Source of the DNA: Polaribacter vadi
GTDB taxonomy: Bacteria > Bacteroidota > Bacteroidia > Flavobacteriales > Flavobacteriaceae
NCBI RefSeq assembly: GCF_018861005.1
Contig: NZ_JAHKQL010000034.1
Span: 62,001 to 126,000 of the forward strand
Direction: 5' to 3'
Length of the DNA: 64,000 nt
The notes below the pieces were generated by a model. The model made no database searches, was not told the DNA's origin, and saw only the letters and a list, made by a program, of their open reading frames with translations. Positions 16,989-25,187 of the stretch are shown here, one piece after another (position 1 is the first letter of the stretch; every line of letters begins with the position of its first letter). A program made the translations under genes and the position numbers.

Positions 16989-17819
16989 TTAATTTATATT
17001 TACTGACATTGTTTTGTAAGTACTTTTTCTAGCAGAATATTCATCTCCAACAACTTTTGGTGTTCCTACAATTTGAAAAATGTAATCGCCACTTTCTGTT
17101 ATAAAACTTAAACTAGATCCATTTATTGAATTAGTGCCCCCAAAAGAACTAACATCTGTACTTCCTAAAGTATTTAAAGCTGCATCATAAACGAATAATT
17201 TAAGATTTAATCCAGTAGAAAAGTTTACAGAATTAAGGTAGCCTAAATAAAAAGTATTAGAAAGATTTATATTATTAGGTATTGTATAGTTTGTACTAGA
17301 TGTTTTAAAAAAGATGTCATATAAATACTCTGAATTATCTGCATCGTATACGTAATATGTTCTTTCTCCTTGGTTAGGTACATTATTTATAATAACCTCT
17401 GTATTGCTATCTTCTTCTAAAACATAAGCTTGGTAAGTATCTGGAACTGCATCAAATTCGGCCTTGTCAAATTTTAAAATAGTTTCTCCATATTCATCAA
17501 TTTTATCAAAAGTTAAAGCTACTTTATATTCATTTTCTAGATAATCTCCCTTAATAACAATGCTATAATTATAAGCATCGTTATAATTTTCTACTTTAAT
17601 AATTGGTGTAAAACTATTATTGATCACGTCTCCAAACTGAATGTTTGTATAGCCATTATCACTATAACTTGTATACGACTCAAAATTTGCAGCAGTAATA
17701 CTTTGTTCTTTAATCATGTCATCATCTTCATTATTTGAGCAAGAAACAAATACCATTGTAATTGCTATTAATACTAATTTTGATGTTTTTATTAATTGTG
17801 TTTTTTTAAAATTTTTCAT
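16989..17819 (-). CDS. Probable surface-exposed lipoprotein, unknown function
   Basis: A 276-residue lipoprotein: basic N-terminus, hydrophobic core and lipobox FVSCSNNEDDD. The Asn/Asp/Glu-rich stretch right after the cysteine resembles the Bacteroidota lipoprotein export signal, so surface exposure is likely. The rest is beta-rich with many Tyr, Asn and Thr and no known domain. Its promoter carries the 4x20-bp repeat block shared with the gene at 23369-24421. It is divergent from the hybrid kinase gene. Confidence 0.75.
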   Translation of the reverse strand: MKNFKKTQLIKTSKLVLIAITMVFVSCSNNEDDDMIKEQSITAANFESYTSYSDNGYTNIQFGDVINNSFTPIIKVENYNDAYNYSIVIKGDYLENEYKVALTFDKIDEYGETILKFDKAEFDAVPDTYQAYVLEEDSNTEVIINNVPNQGERTYYVYDADNSEYLYDIFFKTSSTNYTIPNNINLSNTFYLGYLNSVNFSTGLNLKLFVYDAALNTLGSTDVSSFGGTNSINGSSLSFITESGDYIFQIVGTPKVVGDEYSARKSTYKTMSVNIN

Positions 17820-17846
17820 TATAAAATATGTTTTTTTTTATACCCA

Positions 17847-17854
17847 CAAATCTA
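17847..17854 (-). promoter_or_regulatory. TAnnTTTG box of the surface lipoprotein gene
   Basis: TAGATTTG on the minus strand, 27 bp before the ATG and exactly 5 bp from the repeat block at 17860-17942. The same 5-bp spacing recurs at 24454-24467. Confidence 0.55.
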
Positions 17855-17859
17855 TTAGC

Positions 17860-17942
17860 AAACAGTTATTTACGTCATTCAAAAAATGTCTATTTAAATC
17901 ATAGTGCAACTATTTAATTCAAAAAATGACCATATGAATCAA
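17860..17942. promoter_or_regulatory. Four-fold 20-bp direct-repeat operator, copy A
   Basis: An 83-bp block in which ATTCAA/AATCAW recurs at 17877, 17897, 17917 and 17937, exactly every 20 bp. It aligns without gaps to copy B (24467-24549) at 69 of 83 positions. It sits between the divergent lipoprotein and hybrid-kinase promoters. Inferred: binding sites for an oligomeric activator, with the adjacent AraC-domain kinase as first candidate. Confidence 0.65.
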
Positions 17943-17944
17943 TT

Positions 17945-17952
17945 TAACTTTG
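17945..17952 (+). promoter_or_regulatory. TAnnTTTG box of the hybrid kinase gene
   Basis: TAACTTTG on the plus strand, 2 bp after the repeat block and 135 bp before the kinase ATG. It would place the kinase under the same operator as the lipoprotein. Confidence 0.45.
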
Positions 17953-18087
17953 TATGGTAGAAAAAAATGGGCTTAATATATTTATATTTACAAAAAAATA
18001 AAGACACCAAAACTTTACTGTCTTAGAGTACATTTAGCCCTTTTAAAAGATTTTAATTTTGTTTAAAAGTTAATATTTAATTGTTTT

Positions 18088-20253
18088 ATGAGAAATAAGT
18101 ATGAAAGCATTATAGCTTTAGGAACAAAAAATAATTTTTCGAATAACCTTAATAAAAAAATACGTTTATTAAATACTTATTGTTTAGTTTGGGGGCATGT
18201 AGTTTTCTTTTTTTTATGTTTAGAAACACTTATTGGTTCTGGGCTTGAGGTTGTTAATCAAAACACTATAACTTTTGATTTTATTAATGTAAAATCTTTA
18301 GTTACTCATTTTTTTATACTCACCTCACTAATTTCGATAGTTTTTCTTAATAAAAACTTTCATTTTAAATGGGGGCGTTTTATTTTTATAAGTACTGTTA
18401 TTATAGTAAATGTCTATGCTTCTCTTATTATTTCTCCTGGTAGCTATATTGAGTATTATTTTTTATTAATTTCACCTATAGCTATTACACTTTATGAGAA
18501 AAAAATTACATCATACCTTTTTTTAGCTATCGGTTTTTTGTGCTTTTTAACCCCCTACTATATTTATATTGTTTATCCTCCTGAATATGTTGATCGATTA
18601 ATAATTTTAGAAACTGCATGTATTTTTTTAGTGATACACCTTTTAGTAAATTATTTTAAAGCAAATAATTTAAAATATGAAAGGCTTTTATCTTTAGAAA
18701 GAGATAAAGTACTTTCCGATAAAATAATACTTGAAAAACAAGAAGCAGAATTGCACGAGTTGAATGAGTTTAAATCTCACTTTTTTGTAAACTTATCTCA
18801 TGAAATACGAACACCATTAACATTAATTCAAGGGTATACAAATCAATTAAAATTTAAAGAATCTGATAAAGAGAACAAACAAAAAACAACAATTATAAAA
18901 GAGCAGTGCCAACAAATGCAAGATATTATTAATAGTATTATGGATTTGAGTAAAATGGAAAGCAATCAATTTAAATTAATAAGTACTCCTGTTGATATTA
19001 ACGTTTTATTAGAAAAACACTACACTAATTTTGAAAGCCTTTTCACTAAAAAAAACATAAACTTTACTTTTAATAACAAAACTTTAGAAACCAGTATTTT
19101 AGTAGATGAAGAGCTTTTTTCTAAAGCCATTACTAACTTACTTAGTAATGCATTAAAATTTACACCAACTAATGGAACTGTTTCTATAAATACTTCTTAT
19201 AATGTTGATGGTCTTAATATTGATATTATAGACGATGGTATTGGCATCAATAAAGAAGAAACAGAAGCTGTTTTTAAACGTTTTTATCAAGTTAAAAACG
19301 ATATAACAAAAAGCCAAGGAAGTGGTATTGGTTTGGCTTTTACAAAGAGTATAGTTCATGCTCATAATTTTACAATAGATGTAGAAAGTAGTTTTGGAAA
19401 AGGTTGTTGCTTTACTATTTCTATTCCAAAGAAGTATTTGAGTTCTTCCACAAATAAATCATCAGTAAAAACTATTGATATTATTGATGAAAATACAAGG
19501 ATTACTACAAAAAAAACAAAAACAACTTTTGTAAATAAACAACCAAAAATACTGGTTGTAGATGATCATGAACAAATGAGAGCTTTCTTAAAAAAGGTAT
19601 TAAAAAACTACGATGTTACTGAAGCTGAAAACGGAAAAGAAGCTCTTGGTAAACTTCATAAAAATAGTTTTGATCTTATCTTAACAGATTATATGATGCC
19701 TGTTATGGATGGAGAAAATTTGGTAAAAGAACTAAAAAAACAACAAAATAAAACACCAATTATAGTACTTACTGCAAGAACAGATCAGCAAGGAAAATTA
19801 TCTATGTTACGTTTAGGTATAGATGGTTATTTACACAAACCTTTTTTAGAAGAAGAACTTTTAATTAATATTAAAAATTCTATAGCACTTTATAAAAATG
19901 TTAAAGAGTTTGATAAAGAAAATTCTCCAGAAACTTTAAAAAGTTTAAATGAATATGCTGATAAATTTAATACTAAAATTACATCTTACATAAACAAAAA
20001 CCTAAACTCTCATTTGCTTACAGTGGATTCTATATCAGAATATATGAATGTTTCTAGAAGTACATTAAATCGTAAAGTAAAAAGTATCTTAGGACAAACT
20101 GTTAACCAATTAATACAAGAAGCACGTTTAGAAAAAGCACGTAATTTAAGAATAGAAGACCCTTTTGCTACGAAAAAAGAAATTGCAGAAGCTGTTGGTG
20201 TTACAAACACTACTTATTTGTTTGATAAATTAAAAGAACGTTATGGTACTTAA
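18088..20253 (+). CDS. Hybrid histidine kinase / AraC-type one-protein two-component system
   Basis: A 721-residue fusion. About six membrane segments lie in residues 28-190, with no large periplasmic domain. Then comes a HisKA (FVNLSHEIRTPL, phospho-acceptor H238) and a HATPase with N, G1 and G2 boxes (LLSNALKFTPTNG, IIDDGIGI, GSGIGLAFTKS). A receiver follows (VVDDHE; acceptor D534 in LTDYMMPVMDG; K in LHKPF), and a C-terminal AraC double HTH (about 625-721; SISEYMNVSRSTLNRKVKS, KKEIAEAVGVTNTTYLFDKL). Typical Bacteroidota hybrid systems use a beta-propeller sensor; here the sensor is a multipass membrane domain. It lies beside repeat block A. Confidence 0.93.
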   Translation: MRNKYESIIALGTKNNFSNNLNKKIRLLNTYCLVWGHVVFFFLCLETLIGSGLEVVNQNTITFDFINVKSLVTHFFILTSLISIVFLNKNFHFKWGRFIFISTVIIVNVYASLIISPGSYIEYYFLLISPIAITLYEKKITSYLFLAIGFLCFLTPYYIYIVYPPEYVDRLIILETACIFLVIHLLVNYFKANNLKYERLLSLERDKVLSDKIILEKQEAELHELNEFKSHFFVNLSHEIRTPLTLIQGYTNQLKFKESDKENKQKTTIIKEQCQQMQDIINSIMDLSKMESNQFKLISTPVDINVLLEKHYTNFESLFTKKNINFTFNNKTLETSILVDEELFSKAITNLLSNALKFTPTNGTVSINTSYNVDGLNIDIIDDGIGINKEETEAVFKRFYQVKNDITKSQGSGIGLAFTKSIVHAHNFTIDVESSFGKGCCFTISIPKKYLSSSTNKSSVKTIDIIDENTRITTKKTKTTFVNKQPKILVVDDHEQMRAFLKKVLKNYDVTEAENGKEALGKLHKNSFDLILTDYMMPVMDGENLVKELKKQQNKTPIIVLTARTDQQGKLSMLRLGIDGYLHKPFLEEELLINIKNSIALYKNVKEFDKENSPETLKSLNEYADKFNTKITSYINKNLNSHLLTVDSISEYMNVSRSTLNRKVKSILGQTVNQLIQEARLEKARNLRIEDPFATKKEIAEAVGVTNTTYLFDKLKERYGT

Positions 20254-20289
20254 AAAGTATCGTTTTATATTATAATATTTCCGTAAAAA

Positions 20290-20322
20290 AAAACCTCATA
20301 AACATTATGTTTACAAGGTTTT
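20290..20322. terminator. Bidirectional terminator between convergent genes
   Basis: 16-nt arms (AAAACCTCATAAACAT / ATGTTTACAAGGTTTT, two mismatches) around a single central base, with A and T tracts outside. It separates the hybrid kinase (plus) from the LRR protein (minus). Confidence 0.75.
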
Positions 20323-20344
20323 AACAAACTAACTAAACTACTTT

Positions 20345-23323
20345 TTACTCTTTCATAAATCGTTTTGTGGAAATATTTCCATCTTCAGTTTCTATTTTAA
20401 TTAAATAAATACCTTTATTTAAGTTAGATGTTGTAATACTTTTTGATGAAGTTTCTAAAACCTTTGTACCTAATACAGAATAGATGGTTGCTCGTTTTAA
20501 GTTGCTATCCATTTTTATATTTAAAACTGATGTTGTTGGGTTTGGGTATATAGAAACCGAATTTAAACTAAAATCATCTACACTTAATGCTCCACAATTT
20601 GTACTAAAACTTGTTTGGGCATCTATATTTGTCCAGTTGGCATCACTATAAGCAACATCATCTACAGTAACACAAGTAAGATTAGGATTTGTACCTGCAT
20701 AAAAACTTGCGGTTACTATATTACTGTTATTACCATTTGCTACATTTAAACTTGTTAATTGGTTAATAGCACAAGATAATCTTGTTAAAGCTGTATTATT
20801 AGTAAGATCTAAACTTGTTAATTGATTATTAGAACAATGTAACTGTTCTAAAACCGTATTATTAGAAAGATCTAAACTTGTTAATTGGTTATTAAAACAT
20901 TGTATTTGTTCTAAAGCCGTATTATTGGAAAGATCTAAACTTGTTAATTGGTTATAATTTAAAGTTAAAAATTCTAAATTTATATTATTAGTAACATCTA
21001 AACTTGTTAATTGATTGATATGGCACCATAAGTTTATTAATAAGGTATTTTGGGAAACATCTAAACTTGTTAATAAATTACCATTACAAGCTAAGGTTGT
21101 TAAAGCAGTGTTAGCAGAAACATCTAAACTTGGTATTAAATTATTGCCACAATCTAAATATGTTAAAGCTGTATTATTAGAAACATCTAAACTTGTTATT
21201 ACATTACCATTACAAGCTAAGGATGTTAAAGCTGTATTAGCAGAAACATCTATACTACTTATGTAATTATTATAATTACAATTTAACTCTGTAATATTAA
21301 TAAATGCCTCAATACCTGTTAAATAATTAATCGTTAAACTACTAACGTCTATTGTACCAGTAAAAGCACTTGCTTCACTACATTGAATTTCTGTGTCTCC
21401 ATTTGTGTTTATTGCTGTGTTACCTACTAAATACGTTTTAAATTTTGTGTCTGGTATGTTTACGATACAAGTTGTACAACTTGCACTATAAGTAGCAGTA
21501 GCATCTTTATACCAATCAGTTGGCGAAGTACCTACAATAGCAGCATCTACCTCAATACAAGTTAACGCAGTATTATTTGTAGCATAAAAAGAGGTCATAT
21601 TTGCATTATTTCCATTGGCTATATTTAAACTTGTTAATTGGTTCTCATTACACCATAATAATACTAAATTTGGTTGCGCAGAAACGTCTAAACTCGTTAA
21701 TTGGCAATCAGTAGCAAAAAAGTCCTCTAAAGCAGTGTTAGTAGAAACATCTATACTCGTTAATTGGGTTCTACTAATAGCTAGCCTTACTAAAGCAGTA
21801 TTAGCAGAAACATCTATACTTGTCATTGGGTTTGTATCAAAATCAAGTTCTGTTAAAGCTGTATTACTTGAAACGTCTAAACTCATTAATTGGTTAGTAT
21901 GACAACTTAAATTAGTTAAAGCCGTGTTAGCCGAAACATCTAAACTCGTTATTTGGTTTTCACCACATTTTAATTCTGTTAAAGCAGTGCTAGAAGGAAG
22001 ATTTATACTCGTTAATTGGTTGTCTCGACAATCTATACTTGTTAAAGCTGTAAAATCTTCAATACCAGTTAAATCTGAGATATTTAAAGATATAGCAACT
22101 ATTGAACCTGTAAAAGCAGTTGCTTCACTACATTGTATTTCTGTATCTCCATTTGTATTTATTAATGAATTACCTACTAAATATGCTTTAAAGTTTGCGT
22201 CTGGTATGTTTACGGTACAAAGTGATGCCACTTCTGTTACACTTTTAAAACCAACCCAACCAGCTGTAGTATAGGCCGTTGTTGTATTTTCTGGTATGGT
22301 TAAATCTGTATCAATATTATTATTACTAAAAGTAAAACTTAATAATGTTGCTGGTGTTGTACTTTCTGAAGTAACGTCTGTTAAATAATAATTATTTTCA
22401 AATGCTGAAGCTCCAATAGTTGTTACAGATGCAGGAATGGTTATACTTGTTAATGAATTATTTTTAAAAGCAGCAGCTCTAATAGTTGTTACAGATGCAG
22501 GAATGGTAACCTCTGTTAATGAATTGTAATCAAAAGAAGCATCTCCTATAGTAGTTACATTATAAGTAGATCCAGCACTAGTAACTGTTGCTGGTATGCT
22601 AATTGTAGTGTTTGTTCCTATATAATCATAAGTAGCAACGATATCATTATTTGTAATGTCTAATATTTGATAAACGATATCATTTTGAGTAAACGTATAA
22701 TCAATTGAATTAATGGTATTAAAACCAACCCAATTGGCATCTAAATATGTTTGTTCTAAACCTGTTGGTATTGTTAAATCGATACTATTATTGTTATCAA
22801 AAACACCACTTAATAAAAATGCTGGATTTGTGCTTTCTGAAACAACTGATACTAAAGATGAATTATAATTAAAAGCTTCAGCACCTATAGTTGTCACAGA
22901 TGCAGGAATGGTAATATTTGTTAATGGGTTATAACTAAAGGAACTTTGTCCTATTGAAGTTACAGAATTAGGAATGCTAACACTCGTTAATGAATTAAAA
23001 AGGAAAGCATCTTCACCTATTGAAATTATTGAATTAGGAATGCTAACACTTGTAAGTGAATTTGAGCGAAAAGCTTCTTCTCCTATCGAAGTTACATTAT
23101 AGGTTGTCCCATAAAAAACGGTTGAAGGTATGGTAGGTGTAAAATTATTTACATCTAAATAGTCTGTAACTGCAACTTCTCTCACAGAAGAAGCACTTGC
23201 TGTACCTGCTACAGTTATTTTGTATTCAAAACCGCCTACTGTAAAGATAGTTCCAACAGTTTGTTGTGCATTTGCCACCATAGCAACAAATGTTACTAAG
23301 AATAAAATTAATTTTGTTTTCAT
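20345..23323 (-). CDS. Secreted leucine-rich-repeat protein with T9SS sorting domain
   Basis: A 992-residue exported protein. It has a signal peptide (to ...MVANAQ), then BspA/TpLRR-type repeats (about 70-170 and 255-330, units such as LTSVSIPNSVTSIGQSSF). Next is a VNIPDANFKAYLVGN module (about 373) followed by 21-residue LRRs (LTSLDVSANTALTxLxC). A second copy of the VNIPD module (about 622) has its own LRR array. The C-terminal type IX secretion domain is about 914-992 (VSIYPNPTTSVLNIKM ... GIYLIKIETEDG ... KRFMKE). Such proteins act as surface adhesins or ligand binders. It starts 45 bp after the secreted gene upstream and probably shares its operator-controlled promoter. Confidence 0.9.
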   Translation of the reverse strand: MKTKLILFLVTFVAMVANAQQTVGTIFTVGGFEYKITVAGTASASSVREVAVTDYLDVNNFTPTIPSTVFYGTTYNVTSIGEEAFRSNSLTSVSIPNSIISIGEDAFLFNSLTSVSIPNSVTSIGQSSFSYNPLTNITIPASVTTIGAEAFNYNSSLVSVVSESTNPAFLLSGVFDNNNSIDLTIPTGLEQTYLDANWVGFNTINSIDYTFTQNDIVYQILDITNNDIVATYDYIGTNTTISIPATVTSAGSTYNVTTIGDASFDYNSLTEVTIPASVTTIRAAAFKNNSLTSITIPASVTTIGASAFENNYYLTDVTSESTTPATLLSFTFSNNNIDTDLTIPENTTTAYTTAGWVGFKSVTEVASLCTVNIPDANFKAYLVGNSLINTNGDTEIQCSEATAFTGSIVAISLNISDLTGIEDFTALTSIDCRDNQLTSINLPSSTALTELKCGENQITSLDVSANTALTNLSCHTNQLMSLDVSSNTALTELDFDTNPMTSIDVSANTALVRLAISRTQLTSIDVSTNTALEDFFATDCQLTSLDVSAQPNLVLLWCNENQLTSLNIANGNNANMTSFYATNNTALTCIEVDAAIVGTSPTDWYKDATATYSASCTTCIVNIPDTKFKTYLVGNTAINTNGDTEIQCSEASAFTGTIDVSSLTINYLTGIEAFINITELNCNYNNYISSIDVSANTALTSLACNGNVITSLDVSNNTALTYLDCGNNLIPSLDVSANTALTTLACNGNLLTSLDVSQNTLLINLWCHINQLTSLDVTNNINLEFLTLNYNQLTSLDLSNNTALEQIQCFNNQLTSLDLSNNTVLEQLHCSNNQLTSLDLTNNTALTRLSCAINQLTSLNVANGNNSNIVTASFYAGTNPNLTCVTVDDVAYSDANWTNIDAQTSFSTNCGALSVDDFSLNSVSIYPNPTTSVLNIKMDSNLKRATIYSVLGTKVLETSSKSITTSNLNKGIYLIKIETEDGNISTKRFMKE
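20751..21270 (-). repeat. 63-bp tandem repeats encoding LRRs, block 2
   Basis: A CTTGTT-type core recurs at 20751, 20814, 20877, 20940 and onward every 63 bp for about nine units, each coding a 21-residue LRR (NQLTSLDLSNNTALEQLxC). A related block of about seven units occupies 21630-22030. Homogeneity between units suggests expansion by recombination. Confidence 0.85.
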
Positions 23324-23368
23324 AATTTAATGTTTTTAATATTTATTTTTTCGTTTTTTAAGGCTTAA

Positions 23369-24421
23369 TTATCTTACAGTAATGGTGTTACCACATCCAG
23401 AATTTTTACTGTACACTTTTGTATTGGTAGTTGTATTATTTACTTGTATATATGCATCTTGACCACAACTCCACTTTACAGAACCTCCAGCACTAATTTT
23501 TGTTCCTCTGTTCTTGCTTCCACTACGTGCTACATAAATAGCACTTCCGCTAGTATTTCGTAGCGTTACAAAATCTGCTTTTTGACGACTTTGATAATTT
23601 GCTTCGTTTTGTCTTTTTCTGCGCTCTAAGTCTTTCCATTCTGGTGTAGCTTTTACAGAATCATTATATCTTTTAGCTTCTGCATAAGATGCATCTTTGG
23701 CTGCTTTTTCTTTTGCCATTTTGTTTTTAGTAAGGTTTGCAACGTTTGTGTCTGATTGTTTTTGTGCTGCAGTTCTACCATTTTGTTTTGCTTTCATGGT
23801 AACCAAATAATCAGTAATCAATTTCCTTATATTCTTCTTTTTAAACTCTTTATATTCAGACCCAAAAACACCTGCAGATCCTAATGCTTCATTTTTTAAT
23901 GCCTTCATTTTAGAGAAAAAAGAATTTTTCTTTTTTTTCTTTTTTGTATTATCACTTGCTGCTTCAACCTTTCCTGCTTTAATGAAAACACTTAAAATGT
24001 CTTTAAAAGTGGCGTTTTTAGTTGAAACTCCTTTAAGGCAAAAAACGTAATCATCTATAGAAACATAATAATAGTAATAGCCCCAATCTTCTTGACTTAT
24101 TACTGATTCATAAGGATATCCTTTACAATCTATTTTTTTATCTGAAATATCAACTGTTACATCAGTTTTACCTTTTTTTGGGCCTTCTTGTAGAATAGTA
24201 GAAAATTTATAGCCTTCTCCAGTTGATAAATATTTCTTTTTAAATTTAACTGCTTTAAGCTTTTTTGTAGCTTTAAAAGTACCATCACCATTTTCAGTAA
24301 TTCCACTATATATATTATATGTGTCCTTTTCAGAAATGTTATCGAAAAAACTTTTTTGGGCTTGAGTTGCAGCAGTAATTAATACCACTATTGCTAAAAT
24401 TAATTGTTTCATTTTTTTCAT
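23369..24421 (-). CDS. Secreted lysine-rich protein, unknown
   Basis: A 350-residue protein with a signal peptide (MKKMKQLILAIVVLITAATQAQ; a start three codons later is equally possible). The middle holds a very basic run (DNTKKKKKKNSFFSKM) and a Lys/Ala-rich helical stretch (about 200-275, coiled-coil-like). The C-terminus is a small Cys-containing beta domain (GTKISAGGSVKWSCGQDAYIQ ... NSGCGNTITVR). I recognise no family. Its promoter has repeat block B at the same spacing as the surface lipoprotein's block A, so the two genes are probably co-regulated. Confidence 0.7.
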   Translation of the reverse strand: MKKMKQLILAIVVLITAATQAQKSFFDNISEKDTYNIYSGITENGDGTFKATKKLKAVKFKKKYLSTGEGYKFSTILQEGPKKGKTDVTVDISDKKIDCKGYPYESVISQEDWGYYYYYVSIDDYVFCLKGVSTKNATFKDILSVFIKAGKVEAASDNTKKKKKKNSFFSKMKALKNEALGSAGVFGSEYKEFKKKNIRKLITDYLVTMKAKQNGRTAAQKQSDTNVANLTKNKMAKEKAAKDASYAEAKRYNDSVKATPEWKDLERRKRQNEANYQSRQKADFVTLRNTSGSAIYVARSGSKNRGTKISAGGSVKWSCGQDAYIQVNNTTTNTKVYSKNSGCGNTITVR

Positions 24422-24453
24422 TTTTTGTATTAGTTTGTTTTTTTATTTCATGT

Positions 24454-24461
24454 CAAAATTA
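24454..24461 (-). promoter_or_regulatory. TAnnTTTG box of the secreted-protein/LRR operon
   Basis: TAATTTTG on the minus strand, 32 bp before the start and exactly 5 bp from repeat block B, as at 17847-17860. The nearest TTG is about 25 bp upstream, too far for a standard -33, which fits an activator-dependent promoter. Confidence 0.55.
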
Positions 24462-24466
24462 CTTCT

Positions 24467-24549
24467 AAACAGATATTTACATCATTCAAAAAATGGCTAT
24501 TCAAATCAAAAAGCAACTATTTGATTCAAAAAGCATCCATTTGATTCAA
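24467..24549. promoter_or_regulatory. Four-fold 20-bp direct-repeat operator, copy B
   Basis: ATTCAA/AATCAA at 24484, 24504, 24524 and 24544, exactly 20 bp apart; the fuller unit is GCAACTATTTGATTCAAAAA. It is 83% identical to copy A over 83 bp without gaps. It lies between the secreted-protein gene (minus) and the small secreted gene (plus). Confidence 0.65.
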
Positions 24550-24586
24550 ACTGTTATTAGGGTAAAATAATTATATAATTAAAGTA

Positions 24587-24594
24587 TATATTTG
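24587..24594 (+). promoter_or_regulatory. TAnnTTTG box of the gene at 24672
   Basis: TATATTTG on the plus strand, 77 bp before the ATG and 38 bp from repeat block B. Confidence 0.45.
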
Positions 24595-24671
24595 GGTAAT
24601 GTTTGGCTGAAATAAGCTAATTATTTAGTGTTAGATTTTATATTAATACAAATTATTAAAAATTAAAAATC

Positions 24672-25130
24672 ATGAAATTAAAAGGATTATTACTAGTATT
24701 ATTGGTTAGCGTTTTAAATATAAATGCTCAAGACTATTTCCCAAAGAGTGATGTATTCAATGGAAAATATTACTCATTAAATAAGATCGGCAATCCTGGG
24801 CAAGAAGTAAAAGAAGTATACCTAGCAGTTGGAGAACCAGGTACAACAAAAATGATGACTCTTAGCTTAACAAAAGGTGGTATGCCAGCATATTTTGTAT
24901 TTCAAGAACCTGTTGCTAAAAAAATAAAAAAAGCTGTTTTTCGTAACAGAATGTCTATGATTTTTATGTATGATGAAAACAGTTTAGTTATGGTTAGAGA
25001 AAAAAAAGAACGAAATCAAGCTGAAGGTGAAACAGTAGTAGATTTTTTTAGTAAAGACAAAGTAAAAGTTTCTACAATGACAAGAGAAAAGGCATTAGAA
25101 TACGCAATGCAATATGTTGGAGAGTTTTAA
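24672..25130 (+). CDS. Small secreted protein, unknown
   Basis: A 152-residue protein with a signal peptide (MKLKGLLLVLLVSVLNINAQ). The mature part is beta/alpha mixed with landmarks SDVFNGKYYSLNKIGNPGQ and FVFQEPVAKKIKKAVFRNRMSM; there are no cysteines and no recognised motif. It is divergent from the secreted-protein/LRR operon across repeat block B, so it may belong to the same regulon. Confidence 0.7.
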   Translation: MKLKGLLLVLLVSVLNINAQDYFPKSDVFNGKYYSLNKIGNPGQEVKEVYLAVGEPGTTKMMTLSLTKGGMPAYFVFQEPVAKKIKKAVFRNRMSMIFMYDENSLVMVREKKERNQAEGETVVDFFSKDKVKVSTMTREKALEYAMQYVGEF

Positions 25131-25187
25131 TAATCTTGGATTTAATGTTGTAACGCAACAAAACGTATATTTTTTTGATGTAAACAT

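Noticed and set aside
20751..22030. Regularly spaced near-identical repeats that look like a CRISPR array
   Set aside because: The 63-bp period is in frame and encodes 21-residue leucine-rich repeats; there are no spacers of unrelated sequence and no cas genes.
21015..22274. Plus-strand ORFs across the LRR gene
   Set aside because: Their repeated peptides (KAVLAETSKL type) are antisense shadows of the LRR codons.
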